A DNA stretch of 64,000 bases, taken from contig NZ_ATZA01000013.1 in the NCBI RefSeq assembly GCF_000427965.1, positions 41,953 through 105,952 of the forward strand, given 5' to 3'. Made by a program: the position numbers and the translations under genes. This document shows, piece after piece, positions 26,740 to 34,429 of this stretch. Position 1 is the stretch's first letter. Every line of letters starts with the position of its first letter. The stretch is from Olivibacter sitiensis DSM 17696 (lineage in GTDB: Bacteria; Bacteroidota; Bacteroidia; Sphingobacteriales; Sphingobacteriaceae). A model generated the notes under the pieces. The model had not been told where the DNA came from, ran no database searches, and saw only the letters and a program-made list of their open reading frames with translations.

Positions 26740-27510
26740 ATGGAACAACTGAAAAGAGGCCTTTTGGGGCTATTGCTATGTGGTACGGCCATGTGCTTGC
26801 CAGCATGCTGGGGCGCGGTATATGCAACCATGAAAGCCGAAACCGAAAGCCATTGGGAATCAGCGCTTGATACGCTGGGCTACGAGGGAAATGAAATCGG
26901 CAAGTGGCAGCTATCCTTCCACGGGGGCTGGAGCTACCGTATAGCAAAGGTAAGTAGCCAAATGGGAGACTTTACCGACTACGTCAAGAAGCTGAAATCT
27001 GGCTGGCATTTGGGGGGCTCGCTAGGCTATTTCTGGCGGCAGGACATGGGCGCTGGTGCAAGCTATTCGCGCTATGCCAGCAAGGGGCAGGTGGACAATG
27101 TCACCCTGACTTATGACACGGGTGAGGTGAGCTACGGCAGCATGAGCGACGATATTGCCATCCAGTTCTTTGCCCCGACATTTTTCGTCCGACGCCCATT
27201 TGGTACGGGCAGGTCGAACTTCTACGTGAATGTGTCGCTGGGTTACCTATCGTATGTGGACAATTCGCTGGTGGTGGGCCAGTCGCTAAAACTGTCGGGT
27301 TCCACCTTCGGGTCTGCGGTGGAGGGCGGGGTGGACATACCCCTGGGCAATAAGTTGTCGCTCTCGCTGGGCGCATCGTTGCTGGGGGGCAACCTGCGTA
27401 AACTGAAGGTGAGCAGCGGCGGTCAGGAGACTACCCTGGAACTCGAAGAGGACCAGCGTGAGAATCTCTCGCGCATAGACTTGTCTGCTGGATTCAGGTT
27501 GCGGTTGTAG
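26740..27510 (+). CDS. Outer-membrane beta-barrel protein, unknown function
   Basis: 256 aa with an N-terminal signal sequence (about 1-28). Alternating strands with glycine and aromatic residues (GWHLGGSLGYFWRQDMGAGASYSRY, quoted in part; SNFYVNVSLGYLSYV; LSLSLGASLLGGNL) and a C-terminal strand ending in FRLRL suggest an 8-10-strand barrel of the OmpW/porin-like class. The second half is markedly GC-rich compared with neighbours. No operon partner; the next gene is convergent. Confidence 0.65.
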   Translation: MEQLKRGLLGLLLCGTAMCLPACWGAVYATMKAETESHWESALDTLGYEGNEIGKWQLSFHGGWSYRIAKVSSQMGDFTDYVKKLKSGWHLGGSLGYFWRQDMGAGASYSRYASKGQVDNVTLTYDTGEVSYGSMSDDIAIQFFAPTFFVRRPFGTGRSNFYVNVSLGYLSYVDNSLVVGQSLKLSGSTFGSAVEGGVDIPLGNKLSLSLGASLLGGNLRKLKVSSGGQETTLELEEDQRENLSRIDLSAGFRLRL

Positions 27511-27543
27511 CGATAGGATTAATTGACAAGATAGTATGGCGGA

Positions 27544-28419
27544 TCAAGCCTTGGTGTTTTGCCTTTTAATCTCCTGCTTAATATCACTTCGCTTGGAAAG
27601 AGCTTTATTGTCAAAGGTGAAAATAGCACTTATCGCTTCTTTTTCCTCTATACCGGGAAGAGCCTGATTGAGCGAAAATAGCTCGTCGTTTACAAAGAAC
27701 GAAGCAAGGATGCCCGAGGAATTGTATGCCTTGTTGCTAAGGGGGATCTTCCTTTGCGCCCAGTCTTCCATGTAATAGGAGAGTGAGACGAACAATAGTA
27801 TCAGGTTGTCTTTTTCCCATCGACGGCAGTATTCCCATTCGATACCTTCCTGCGAGGAAGGTTCTATATCCACGCGTTCCAACAATTGGAAGCGTGAATG
27901 CTGAAGATCCATACGGGCTACCATGAGGTCAAAGCTGGCCTTGGCATTCTTGCCATCCCTGGTTTTGAGGAAGGCTATACGTGCGTCATCAGCTAGCCGA
28001 GGCAAAGTAAAATGGATAATGCCCTCTTCGGAAACATGGCACCGCAAGGGAAAATTGAGCGTTTTTTCGAAGGGGGCATCCATATTGAACTGGAACCCGA
28101 TAAGGTCGGCAGGGTCTATGTCGCGGATATCGCGCTCGCCGATGTCTCGGTTCACTCGTCTAAGGCTTTTGGTCAAGAGGGTATTCAATCGCGCATGCAT
28201 ATTGGCGTCCCGCAACTCCTTTGGCTTTGCCGCCAGCATGCGGATGGCTTTCCCCACGTTGCTCGCTATGCCAAATTCGTGGGCAGCCAGTTTTGCCTTG
28301 AAGCTACGTTTTACTTCGGCTGGCTTATACTGTAATACATTCTTGCCGTTCAGTTTCCTGTATATGACCTCGTCGTTCAGTTTACCCCGCACGAAGCCCT
28401 GCGAATCTACTATTGCCAT
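27544..28419 (-). CDS. Conserved-looking hypothetical protein
   Basis: 291 aa, no signal peptide and no membrane segment. Starts MAIVDSQGFVRGKLNDEVIY; the N-terminal third is rich in Lys/Arg and may bind nucleic acid or ribosomes, while the C-terminal part is mixed alpha/beta (WEYCRRWEKDNLILLFVSLSYY). I do not recognise a family. Coding is supported by length, codon use and lack of a competing frame. Monocistronic, convergent with the barrel gene. Confidence 0.6.
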   Translation of the reverse strand: MAIVDSQGFVRGKLNDEVIYRKLNGKNVLQYKPAEVKRSFKAKLAAHEFGIASNVGKAIRMLAAKPKELRDANMHARLNTLLTKSLRRVNRDIGERDIRDIDPADLIGFQFNMDAPFEKTLNFPLRCHVSEEGIIHFTLPRLADDARIAFLKTRDGKNAKASFDLMVARMDLQHSRFQLLERVDIEPSSQEGIEWEYCRRWEKDNLILLFVSLSYYMEDWAQRKIPLSNKAYNSSGILASFFVNDELFSLNQALPGIEEKEAISAIFTFDNKALSKRSDIKQEIKRQNTKA

Positions 28420-28517
28420 ACTTTCTCTCGTCTATCTATGTGTCGGATTGATATAACCGACATTCTAAGTAAGTGAAAATCAAATTTAATATATCTCTAT
28501 TTAAAATCCAAGTAATA

Positions 28518-28572
28518 CTTAGATACAACTTGGACTTACCTTGGAGATACCTTGGATATAAATTGGATTTAT
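28518..28572. repeat. Five 11-bp iterons, consensus CTTGGAnATAn
   Basis: Units start at 28518, 28529, 28540, 28551 and 28562: CTTAGATACAA, CTTGGACTTAC, CTTGGAGATAC, CTTGGATATAA, ATTGGATTTAT. The period is exactly 11 bp. An inverted ATCCAAG lies at 28507. The array sits between the hypothetical gene (minus) and the phosphatase-fold gene (plus) and differs in sequence from the TTAACA boxes. It is likely a protein-binding array. Confidence 0.7.
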
Positions 28573-28624
28573 AGTAAGTGTTTCCTATAAAATTGCCCTT
28601 AATGCCATATGTTAAAAGAATCTT

Positions 28625-28642
28625 GTTAATAAAGCGTTAAAG
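28625..28642. promoter_or_regulatory. Two 11-bp-spaced GTTAA boxes before the phosphatase/GH92 operon
   Basis: GTTAATA (28625) and GTTAAAG (28636), with another GTTAAAA at 28611. They lie directly upstream of the -33 element of the predicted promoter, the expected place for an activator. Confidence 0.4.
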
Positions 28643-28654
28643 AACGTGAAGCAA

Positions 28655-28685
28655 ATTGGCTAAAACGTTTTAATTTATATCTTAG
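28655..28685 (+). promoter_or_regulatory. Predicted promoter with a LacI-type operator in its spacer
   Basis: ATTG (28655-28658), 19 nt, then TATCTTAG (28678-28685; Bacteroidota -7 consensus TAnnTTTG with one mismatch). The perfect palindrome TAAAACGTTTTA (28661-28672) lies between the two elements, a location where a bound repressor would block transcription. The start codon follows at 28719. Confidence 0.5.
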
Positions 28686-28718
28686 CCCCTATAGATACCA
28701 ATTCTGAACAATAGAACT

Positions 28719-29642
28719 ATGAAAACAGTTATTAGAGCAAGTATTATTCTTTTCTTGTGCATATGTGGCCACATCCACGCGCAAGACCTCAATGTAGCCA
28801 CGTTTAACCTAAGGAACGACAACAATAAGACGGATGCGGCCAATGGCGATGGTTGGAAAGACCGCTATCCCATCATTGCCCAGATGATACGTTTCCACGA
28901 ATTTGATGTGTTTGGTACCCAGGAAGGACTTCATCATCAGTTGGAAGACTTGAAGCGCGACTTGCCGGGCTACGATTATACTGGTCTTGGGCGTGATGAC
29001 GGCAAGCAGGCTGGCGAATACTCGGCCATATTTTATAACACCGAAAAATTCCTGTTGGAAGATCACGGCGATTTTTGGCTTTCCCAGCAGACGGATAGAC
29101 CGAACAAAGGTTGGGACGCCGTATTGCCGAGAATCTGTAGTTGGGCCAAATTGAAACTCAAGGAAAATGGCAAAGCGCTTTATTTCTTCAATGTACACTT
29201 CGACCATGTGGGCGTAGTGGCGCGGAGCGAAAGTGCCAAATTGATTTTGCAAAAGGTGCAGGAGCTTGCCCATAATCAAACGGCAATACTGACAGGCGAT
29301 TTCAATGTCGATCAGCAGAGCCCCAGCTACGCCGTGCTGACCAGTACCCCCATCTTAAAGGATGCCTTTGAGGTGGCTGCATTCAAATATGCCACCAATG
29401 GTACTTTTAACAATTTCAATCCCAATAGCAAGACCGAAAGCCGGATAGACCATGTCTTTCTAACACCTGATTTCAAAGTACGGTATTATGGCGTCCTCAC
29501 CGATACCTATCGGTCCAAGCTTCATGATAAGGAAGAAGCATACCAATCGGGCAATTTTCCCAGGGAGGTTTCTCTAAAGGATTACAGGGCCAGGACACTG
29601 TCCGATCATTTCCCCGTCATGGTAAAACTGACCATGCCCTAA
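28719..29642 (+). CDS. Secreted endonuclease/exonuclease/phosphatase-fold hydrolase
   Basis: 307-aa metal-dependent phosphoesterase. Signal peptide about 1-21 (ICGHIHAQ). Family motifs: NVATFNLRND (metal-binding Asn), FGTQEGLHHQ (metal-binding Glu), FFNVHFDHVG (catalytic His), ILTGDFNVD (Asp-x-Asn) and the C-terminal LSDHFPVMVKL (Asp-His pair). Proteins of this fold cleave phosphodiesters or phosphomonoesters. The GH92-2 gene starts 35 bp downstream, so they share an operon; that GH92 has the residue pattern associated with mannose-1-phosphate diesters. A joint role in removing phosphate from phosphomannan is a reasonable inference, but DNA or phospholipid substrates are possible. Confidence 0.85.
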   Translation: MKTVIRASIILFLCICGHIHAQDLNVATFNLRNDNNKTDAANGDGWKDRYPIIAQMIRFHEFDVFGTQEGLHHQLEDLKRDLPGYDYTGLGRDDGKQAGEYSAIFYNTEKFLLEDHGDFWLSQQTDRPNKGWDAVLPRICSWAKLKLKENGKALYFFNVHFDHVGVVARSESAKLILQKVQELAHNQTAILTGDFNVDQQSPSYAVLTSTPILKDAFEVAAFKYATNGTFNNFNPNSKTESRIDHVFLTPDFKVRYYGVLTDTYRSKLHDKEEAYQSGNFPREVSLKDYRARTLSDHFPVMVKLTMP

Positions 29643-29677
29643 TGTTTATTTGGCTAACCCGTAAATGATCTAATGGA

Positions 29678-31960
29678 ATGAAATATATAGTTGTTTGTTT
29701 CTCGCTTCTGTTTATGGCCCTTGGAGCGAAGGCTCAAGACTTGGTTGCGCATCCGGAAGAATATGTCAATCCCTTGGTCGGAACAGATTCCAAGTTTAGT
29801 CTTTCCAACGGCAATACCTATCCCGCCATAGCCGTGCCGTGGGGCATGAACTTTTGGAGTCCGCAGACAGGAAAGATGGGCGATGGCTGGATGTACACCT
29901 ATGGTGCCGATAAGATCAGGGGCTTCAAGCAGACGCACCAACCTAGTCCTTGGATCAACGACTATGGGCAGTTTTCCCTGATGCCCGGCATTGGTGAACC
30001 CCAATTTGATCAGGAAGAAAGAGCCAGCTGGTTTTCGCACAAAACAGAGCATGCCCGTCCCTATCATTATGAAGTATACCTGGCCGACTGCGACACCAAG
30101 GTGGAATTGGCACCTACCGACCGCGCTGCCGCATTTCGTTTTCACTTCCCCGATTATGACAGCAGCTATGTGCTTGTTGATGCCTTTGACAAAGAATCGT
30201 ACCTCAAGGTCTTGCCTTCTGAACATAAGCTGATAGGCTATAGCACCAAAAACAGCGGTGGCGTGCCCGACAATTTCAAAAATTATTTTGAGCTTTCCTT
30301 TGATAAGGAAATCGATAGGGTTGTTTTTTGGAACGATGGGAAGGTTGTTTCGGATATCGAGGAACTGAAAGGCAAGCATGTGATGGCGGCCGTCTATTTC
30401 AAGAAATCTGCCGAAACGGTAGTGAATGCCAGGGTGGCTTCCTCTTTCATCAGCCATGAGCAAGCCAGCCTCAATATGAAAGAAATTGAGCATAAGAGCT
30501 TGGAAGAGGTAGCTCAATATGCCAAAGCAGCATGGAATAAGGAACTGGGACGGATTAAAGTGGGTGGTGGTACGGAAGAGCAGTTAAAAACCTTTTATTC
30601 CTGCCTCTATCGTAGCCTATTGTTCCCCCGGAAGTTTTACGAAGTGGATGCACAAGGCAATATTGTGCATTATAGTCCGTATAACGGACAGGTGCTGCCG
30701 GGCTATATGTTTACAGATACGGGTTTTTGGGATACGTTCCGGGCACTCTTCCCTTTCCTCAACCTGATGTACCCCACGCTGAACGGCCAAATCATGCAGG
30801 GCTTGGAAAATACGTATAAGGAAAGTGGCTGGCTCCCGGAATGGGCGAGTCCGGGCCATCGCGAGAGCATGATCGGATCCAATTCGGCCTCCATTGTCGC
30901 AGATGCCTACGTAAAGGGTATCGAAGGTTTTGACCCTGCTTTGCTATATGAAGCCATGGTGAAAAACACCAGGCAATCTGGTCCCGTCAGTTCCGTGGGC
31001 AGATTTGGCGTGGACTATTATAACGACCTGGGGTATATTCCACAAGATGCCCATATCAAAGGCAATGTGGCCAGAAGCCTGGAATATGCCTATGCCGATT
31101 TTGCCGTTTATCAGTTGGCCATGGCGCTCGGCAGGCCTCAAGAGGAAATAGATCTTTATAAGAATAGATCTTTCAATTACAAAAAATTATTTGACTCAGA
31201 ATACGGCTTGATGAATAGCCGCTATGCCAATGGTGAATTTTTTCGCCCTTTTGATCCCTATGACTGGAATTATTCTTTCACGGAGGGAAATAGCTGGCAC
31301 TGGTCTTGGGCGGTCTTCCACGACATTGCCGGCCTGAAAGAGCTCATGGGCGGCGACAAGGCTTTTGTGGACAAGCTGGACAGCATTTTCATATTGCCTC
31401 CTAAGGTAGGGTGGGGGCCTAGAAAAGGGCCGATACACGAAATGACGGAAATGCAGGTGGCCGGCATGGGGCAATATGCACATGGCAATCAGCCCATACA
31501 GCACATGATTTACCTTTATAACCATGCGGGTGCGCCTTGGAAAACCCAGTATTGGGTGAGGGAAAGCATGAACCGCCTCTACAACGCCCAGCCCGATGGT
31601 TATTGCGGCGACGAGGATAATGGACAGACTTCTGCTTGGTATGTCTTTTCGGCGCTTGGTTTCTATCCAGTGACACCAGGAACAGACCAGTACGTGCTGG
31701 GCGCTCCTTTATTCAAAAAAGCCGTGCTTAGCCTGGAGAACGGGAATCAGATCGTGATAGAGGCTCCGAACAATAGCGAGAAGAACAGCTATATCCATGA
31801 GCTGAAATGGAATGGTAAAGCCTATGGCAAAAATTGGCTAAGCCATTCAGAGTTGTTAAAAGGCGCCGTTCTGGAATTTGACATGCGCGATAGCACCAAC
31901 ACGAAACGAGGTACCGATCGCATGGATTTTCCTTTTTCTCTTTCGTCAAGCGTTCATTGA
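29678..31960 (+). CDS. GH92 family protein with Gln at the general-acid position (GH92-2)
   Basis: 760-aa GH92 enzyme with a signal peptide (about 1-20). N-terminal beta-sandwich with YVNPLVGTDSKFSLSNGNTYP, catalytic domain with DTGFWDTFRALFPFLNLMYP, HGNQPIQHMIYLYN and GDEDNGQTSAWYVFSALGFYP. In GH92-1 the matching motif is HGNEP with Glu627; here it is Gln605. In the GH92 family, enzymes that hydrolyse mannose-alpha-1-phospho-6-mannose lack the acid Glu and have Gln, since a phosphate leaving group needs no proton. This enzyme may therefore uncap phosphomannan rather than act as a plain alpha-1,2-mannosidase. Co-transcription with a phosphoesterase-fold protein supports this. Some Gln-type GH92 may have other linkages. 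Confidence 0.9.
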   Translation: MKYIVVCFSLLFMALGAKAQDLVAHPEEYVNPLVGTDSKFSLSNGNTYPAIAVPWGMNFWSPQTGKMGDGWMYTYGADKIRGFKQTHQPSPWINDYGQFSLMPGIGEPQFDQEERASWFSHKTEHARPYHYEVYLADCDTKVELAPTDRAAAFRFHFPDYDSSYVLVDAFDKESYLKVLPSEHKLIGYSTKNSGGVPDNFKNYFELSFDKEIDRVVFWNDGKVVSDIEELKGKHVMAAVYFKKSAETVVNARVASSFISHEQASLNMKEIEHKSLEEVAQYAKAAWNKELGRIKVGGGTEEQLKTFYSCLYRSLLFPRKFYEVDAQGNIVHYSPYNGQVLPGYMFTDTGFWDTFRALFPFLNLMYPTLNGQIMQGLENTYKESGWLPEWASPGHRESMIGSNSASIVADAYVKGIEGFDPALLYEAMVKNTRQSGPVSSVGRFGVDYYNDLGYIPQDAHIKGNVARSLEYAYADFAVYQLAMALGRPQEEIDLYKNRSFNYKKLFDSEYGLMNSRYANGEFFRPFDPYDWNYSFTEGNSWHWSWAVFHDIAGLKELMGGDKAFVDKLDSIFILPPKVGWGPRKGPIHEMTEMQVAGMGQYAHGNQPIQHMIYLYNHAGAPWKTQYWVRESMNRLYNAQPDGYCGDEDNGQTSAWYVFSALGFYPVTPGTDQYVLGAPLFKKAVLSLENGNQIVIEAPNNSEKNSYIHELKWNGKAYGKNWLSHSELLKGAVLEFDMRDSTNTKRGTDRMDFPFSLSSSVH

Positions 31961-32031
31961 CAATTTTAAGCTTAAGGAAGAACATAGCGCCTCATCGTTT
32001 GTTCCACTTATATATTAGTATAGGAGGAGAA

Positions 32032-32211
32032 ATGGCAAAGTATTCAAAAAAAGCACAAGAGAAAGTGGCCGAAAATATCAAGGAGATGAAGGAAGGCGAA
32101 CTCAAGAGTGGGAGTGGTCAAAAAGTGACCTCCAAGAAGCAAGCGATCGCTATCGGCTTATCGGAGGCCAGAAAAGAAGGAGCCAAAGTGCCGAAGAAGA
32201 AAGGCGATTAG
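32032..32211 (+). CDS. Small basic DUF6496-like protein
   Basis: 59-aa, very Lys-rich protein. The start at 32032 is set by one of the few good ribosome binding sites in the window (AGGAGGAG, 8 bp upstream). The segment GELKSGSGQKVTSKKQAIAIGLSEARKEGA (quoted for location, residues 20-49) shows the DUF6496 pattern of small proteins widespread in bacteria. Probably a nucleic-acid-associated stress protein; function unproven. Confidence 0.8.
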   Translation: MAKYSKKAQEKVAENIKEMKEGELKSGSGQKVTSKKQAIAIGLSEARKEGAKVPKKKGD

Positions 32212-32326
32212 CTTACTTATAGGCATCTTGAATTGTGGGGTAGGGATACAAAAGAATCTGCACCGCGTTTGCGGGATTGGATTCTAGAGGCTGTAGGGGG
32301 AATTACAGAAAGTAAAAAAGAGCATC

Positions 32327-32551
32327 ATGAAAAATCCAAGTAATATCAGTAAAATCGGAAATGCCGTTGTTGGACAGGCCGCAGGCGGTAGAATTGCCCT
32401 CGGAGCGATGGCTCTCGGAGCCTTGGCTATTGGCGCGGTAGCTGTAGGGGCACTTGCAATCGGTGCTCTCCGCATAGGCAAAGGAAAAATTGGTAAACTG
32501 CATATCCATGAGTTGCAAGTTGACAAGCTGATTATAAAAGATCAGAAATAA
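32327..32551 (+). CDS. Small protein with degenerate pentapeptide-like repeats
   Basis: 74 aa. After a short lead the chain runs in 5-residue steps: ALGAM, ALGAL, AIGAV, AVGAL, AIGAL, RIGKG, KIGKL, HIHEL, QVDKL, IIKD. A hydrophobic residue every fifth position is the hallmark of pentapeptide right-handed beta-helices, here very rich in Ala and Gly. The last repeats become charged. I do not recognise a named family. Could be a membrane-active or cytosolic helix protein; no signal peptide. Confidence 0.6.
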   Translation: MKNPSNISKIGNAVVGQAAGGRIALGAMALGALAIGAVAVGALAIGALRIGKGKIGKLHIHELQVDKLIIKDQK

Positions 32552-32660
32552 TAGTGCCAAGGCGATGAACCTTATCTTTATAAAGGCCTTTTAGTTAACT
32601 AAGGAAGGTCCGTTGTTACACCATTCACTCGGGTGCACGACAAAAATCCCTTCAAAAAAC

Positions 32661-32840
32661 GCGTCATTGCGAGGAGCGAAGTGATGCGGCAATCTACGTT
32701 TTTTGTTTGTCAGATTGCCTGCCTGTCAGGCAGGCTTCGTCGTGCCTCCTCGCAATGACGCCTGCACGGACGTCACTGCGAGGAACGAAGCAGTCTCGCA
32801 CAGGAGGATCATCACTGCAAATGAGATTGCTTCACTCCCG
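32661..32840. repeat. Palindromic repeat cluster (GCGTCATTGCGAGGA type)
   Basis: GCGTCATTGCGAGGA (32661-32675) is inverted exactly at the right end of the first unit (about 32747-32761), with AGATTGCC/GGCAATCT inner arms and the hairpin CCTGCCTGTCAGGCAGG. A second, partial copy (CGTCACTGCGAGGAACGAAG) follows from about 32770. Such CGTCATTGCGAGGAGCGAAG palindromes occur between genes in many bacteria. The 32552-33151 stretch has no supported gene. Confidence 0.8.
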
Positions 32841-33151
32841 GCACTATCCATCCCCTTCCGTTCGCAATGAACGACAACGACAAGTGGGAAATCTGTCGTG
32901 CGCCCCATTCACTCCAGCAGGAATTGTAGCTGTAGTCTAGACAATCGAATATCAAGGTGGGCGACCTTATGCCAAAAGCCAACAGAAGTGGTGGGCTTAT
33001 GTAAACCTACAAGAGACCGTAAACAGCCATCAAGATGTGTTTTTTTTAATACATTTATCTAAAAATCAGGATCACCCCGCTAATATAAAAAGCCTTTTTT
33101 CTGTATTTTATTAAGCTGTAATTTCAATAACTTATCTATATTGTTAAGTTG

Positions 33152-33182
33152 ATTCAACAAAAATGTATTATTTTTGTTGAAT
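33152..33182. promoter_or_regulatory. 13-bp-arm palindrome just before the AAA ATPase gene
   Basis: ATTCAACAAAAAT and ATTTTTGTTGAAT are perfect inverted arms around GTATT. It ends 12 bp before the ATG. Likely operator or hairpin in the leader. Confidence 0.5.
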
Positions 33183-33194
33183 ATATATATCAAA

Positions 33195-34397
33195 ATGGAA
33201 AGACTGTTTGCTAAATCTGCTTTTTTAGTGGAAGATATTACAACCGAACATGTGCGTGGATTATATGGTCAGATTGATTGGAAAGATCGTTTGATTGGTA
33301 TTTTAGGTGCTCGCGGAACAGGAAAGACAACCTTGTTGTTGCAGCGACTAAAGATGGATTATGACGGTAGTTACGAAAAGGCGATATATATATCTATGGA
33401 TGACATTTATTTTTCCACACATACCCTAGTTGACTTTGCCGAGATGTTTAGACAAAAAGGCGGGAAAATCTTGTTTATTGATGAAGTGCATAAATATTTG
33501 CATTGGTCGCGTGAAATTAAGAACATCTACGACACATATAAAGATCTACAGTTGATATTTACGGGATCTTCCATCATTGATATCCACAAGCAAGAGGCGG
33601 ACCTGAGTAGAAGGGCAATTTTTTATGAGTTACAGGGTTTGTCATTTCGGGAGTACCTCCAATTTATTGGCGTAGCGGAGAAACTGCCTAGGTATAGCCT
33701 AGATGAATTATTAGATAACCATATGAAGATTGCGCTGCACTTTACGAAGTCGTTTCTGCCTTTGCAATATTTTGAAGCATATCTAGGCGCAGGGTATTAT
33801 CCGTTTTTTCTGGAAAATACCAATACGTATCTCATTCGGTTGGAACAGGTGGCCCGTTTAATTGTCGAAACAGAACTGCGCTATGTGGACGGCTTTGATG
33901 TGGGCAATACGTCTAAAATTATGTCTTTACTGGCGATAATGGCAGAGCAGGTGCCTTTTAAACCTAATATCAGCAAATTGAGTGAGAAAATTGGGTTAAG
34001 CAGGAATACGCTTTTACAATATTTGCACTACCTTTCTAAGGCCAAACTCATCAGCCTACTAGAAATGCTGGGCCACAGTGTGAGCATACTGCAAAAGCCG
34101 GAAAAAATCTATCTGGAAAATCCTAATTTGCATTATGCTTTAGCAAACGGGCAACCCAATATAGGAGCGCAGCGGGAATCCTTTTTCCTGAACCAATTGC
34201 GTAATGCAGGTTACCTTGTTTCATTGGCACCCAAAGGTGATTTTTTTGTAGAAGAGCAGTATACCTTTGAGATAGGAGGAAAAGGCAAAAAAACAACACA
34301 AATAAAAGATGTTGATAAGGGTTTTGTCGTGGCGGATGATATGGAAGTGGGGGCTCACAACAAAATTCCCTTATGGCTTTTTGGCTTTCTGTATTGA
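33195..34397 (+). CDS. AAA-type ATPase with DUF4143 domain
   Basis: 400-aa cytosolic ATPase. ATG 33195 is preferred over an upstream TTG that lies in the palindrome. The AAA_14 domain has Walker A GARGTGKTTLL (about residues 38-48), Walker B KILFIDEVHKY and a sensor LIFTGSSI; an RRAIFYELQGLSFREYL segment and the C-terminal DUF4143 (winged-helix SEKIGLSRNTLLQYLHYLSK, then a nuclease-like end) follow. Proteins of this family are abundant in Bacteroidota, often in variable regions, and their role is not settled. The gene overlaps no other and has a palindrome at its head. The neighbour 34430 may be co-transcribed. Confidence 0.9.
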   Translation: MERLFAKSAFLVEDITTEHVRGLYGQIDWKDRLIGILGARGTGKTTLLLQRLKMDYDGSYEKAIYISMDDIYFSTHTLVDFAEMFRQKGGKILFIDEVHKYLHWSREIKNIYDTYKDLQLIFTGSSIIDIHKQEADLSRRAIFYELQGLSFREYLQFIGVAEKLPRYSLDELLDNHMKIALHFTKSFLPLQYFEAYLGAGYYPFFLENTNTYLIRLEQVARLIVETELRYVDGFDVGNTSKIMSLLAIMAEQVPFKPNISKLSEKIGLSRNTLLQYLHYLSKAKLISLLEMLGHSVSILQKPEKIYLENPNLHYALANGQPNIGAQRESFFLNQLRNAGYLVSLAPKGDFFVEEQYTFEIGGKGKKTTQIKDVDKGFVVADDMEVGAHNKIPLWLFGFLY

Positions 34398-34429
34398 GTT
34401 TTGTGATACTTCTAATGATACCGATGCTT

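Noticed and set aside
28518..28572. CRISPR-like array
   Set aside because: Units are 11 bp without spacers; this is an iteron array, not a CRISPR, and no cas genes are present.
29654..30517. 287-codon open frame on the minus strand
   Set aside because: Lies wholly opposite GH92-2, which has clear family motifs; the antisense product has no signal, domain or start context.
32707..32940. 77-codon open frame in the repeat region
   Set aside because: Made mostly of the palindromic repeat sequence; translation is low-complexity and without any domain.
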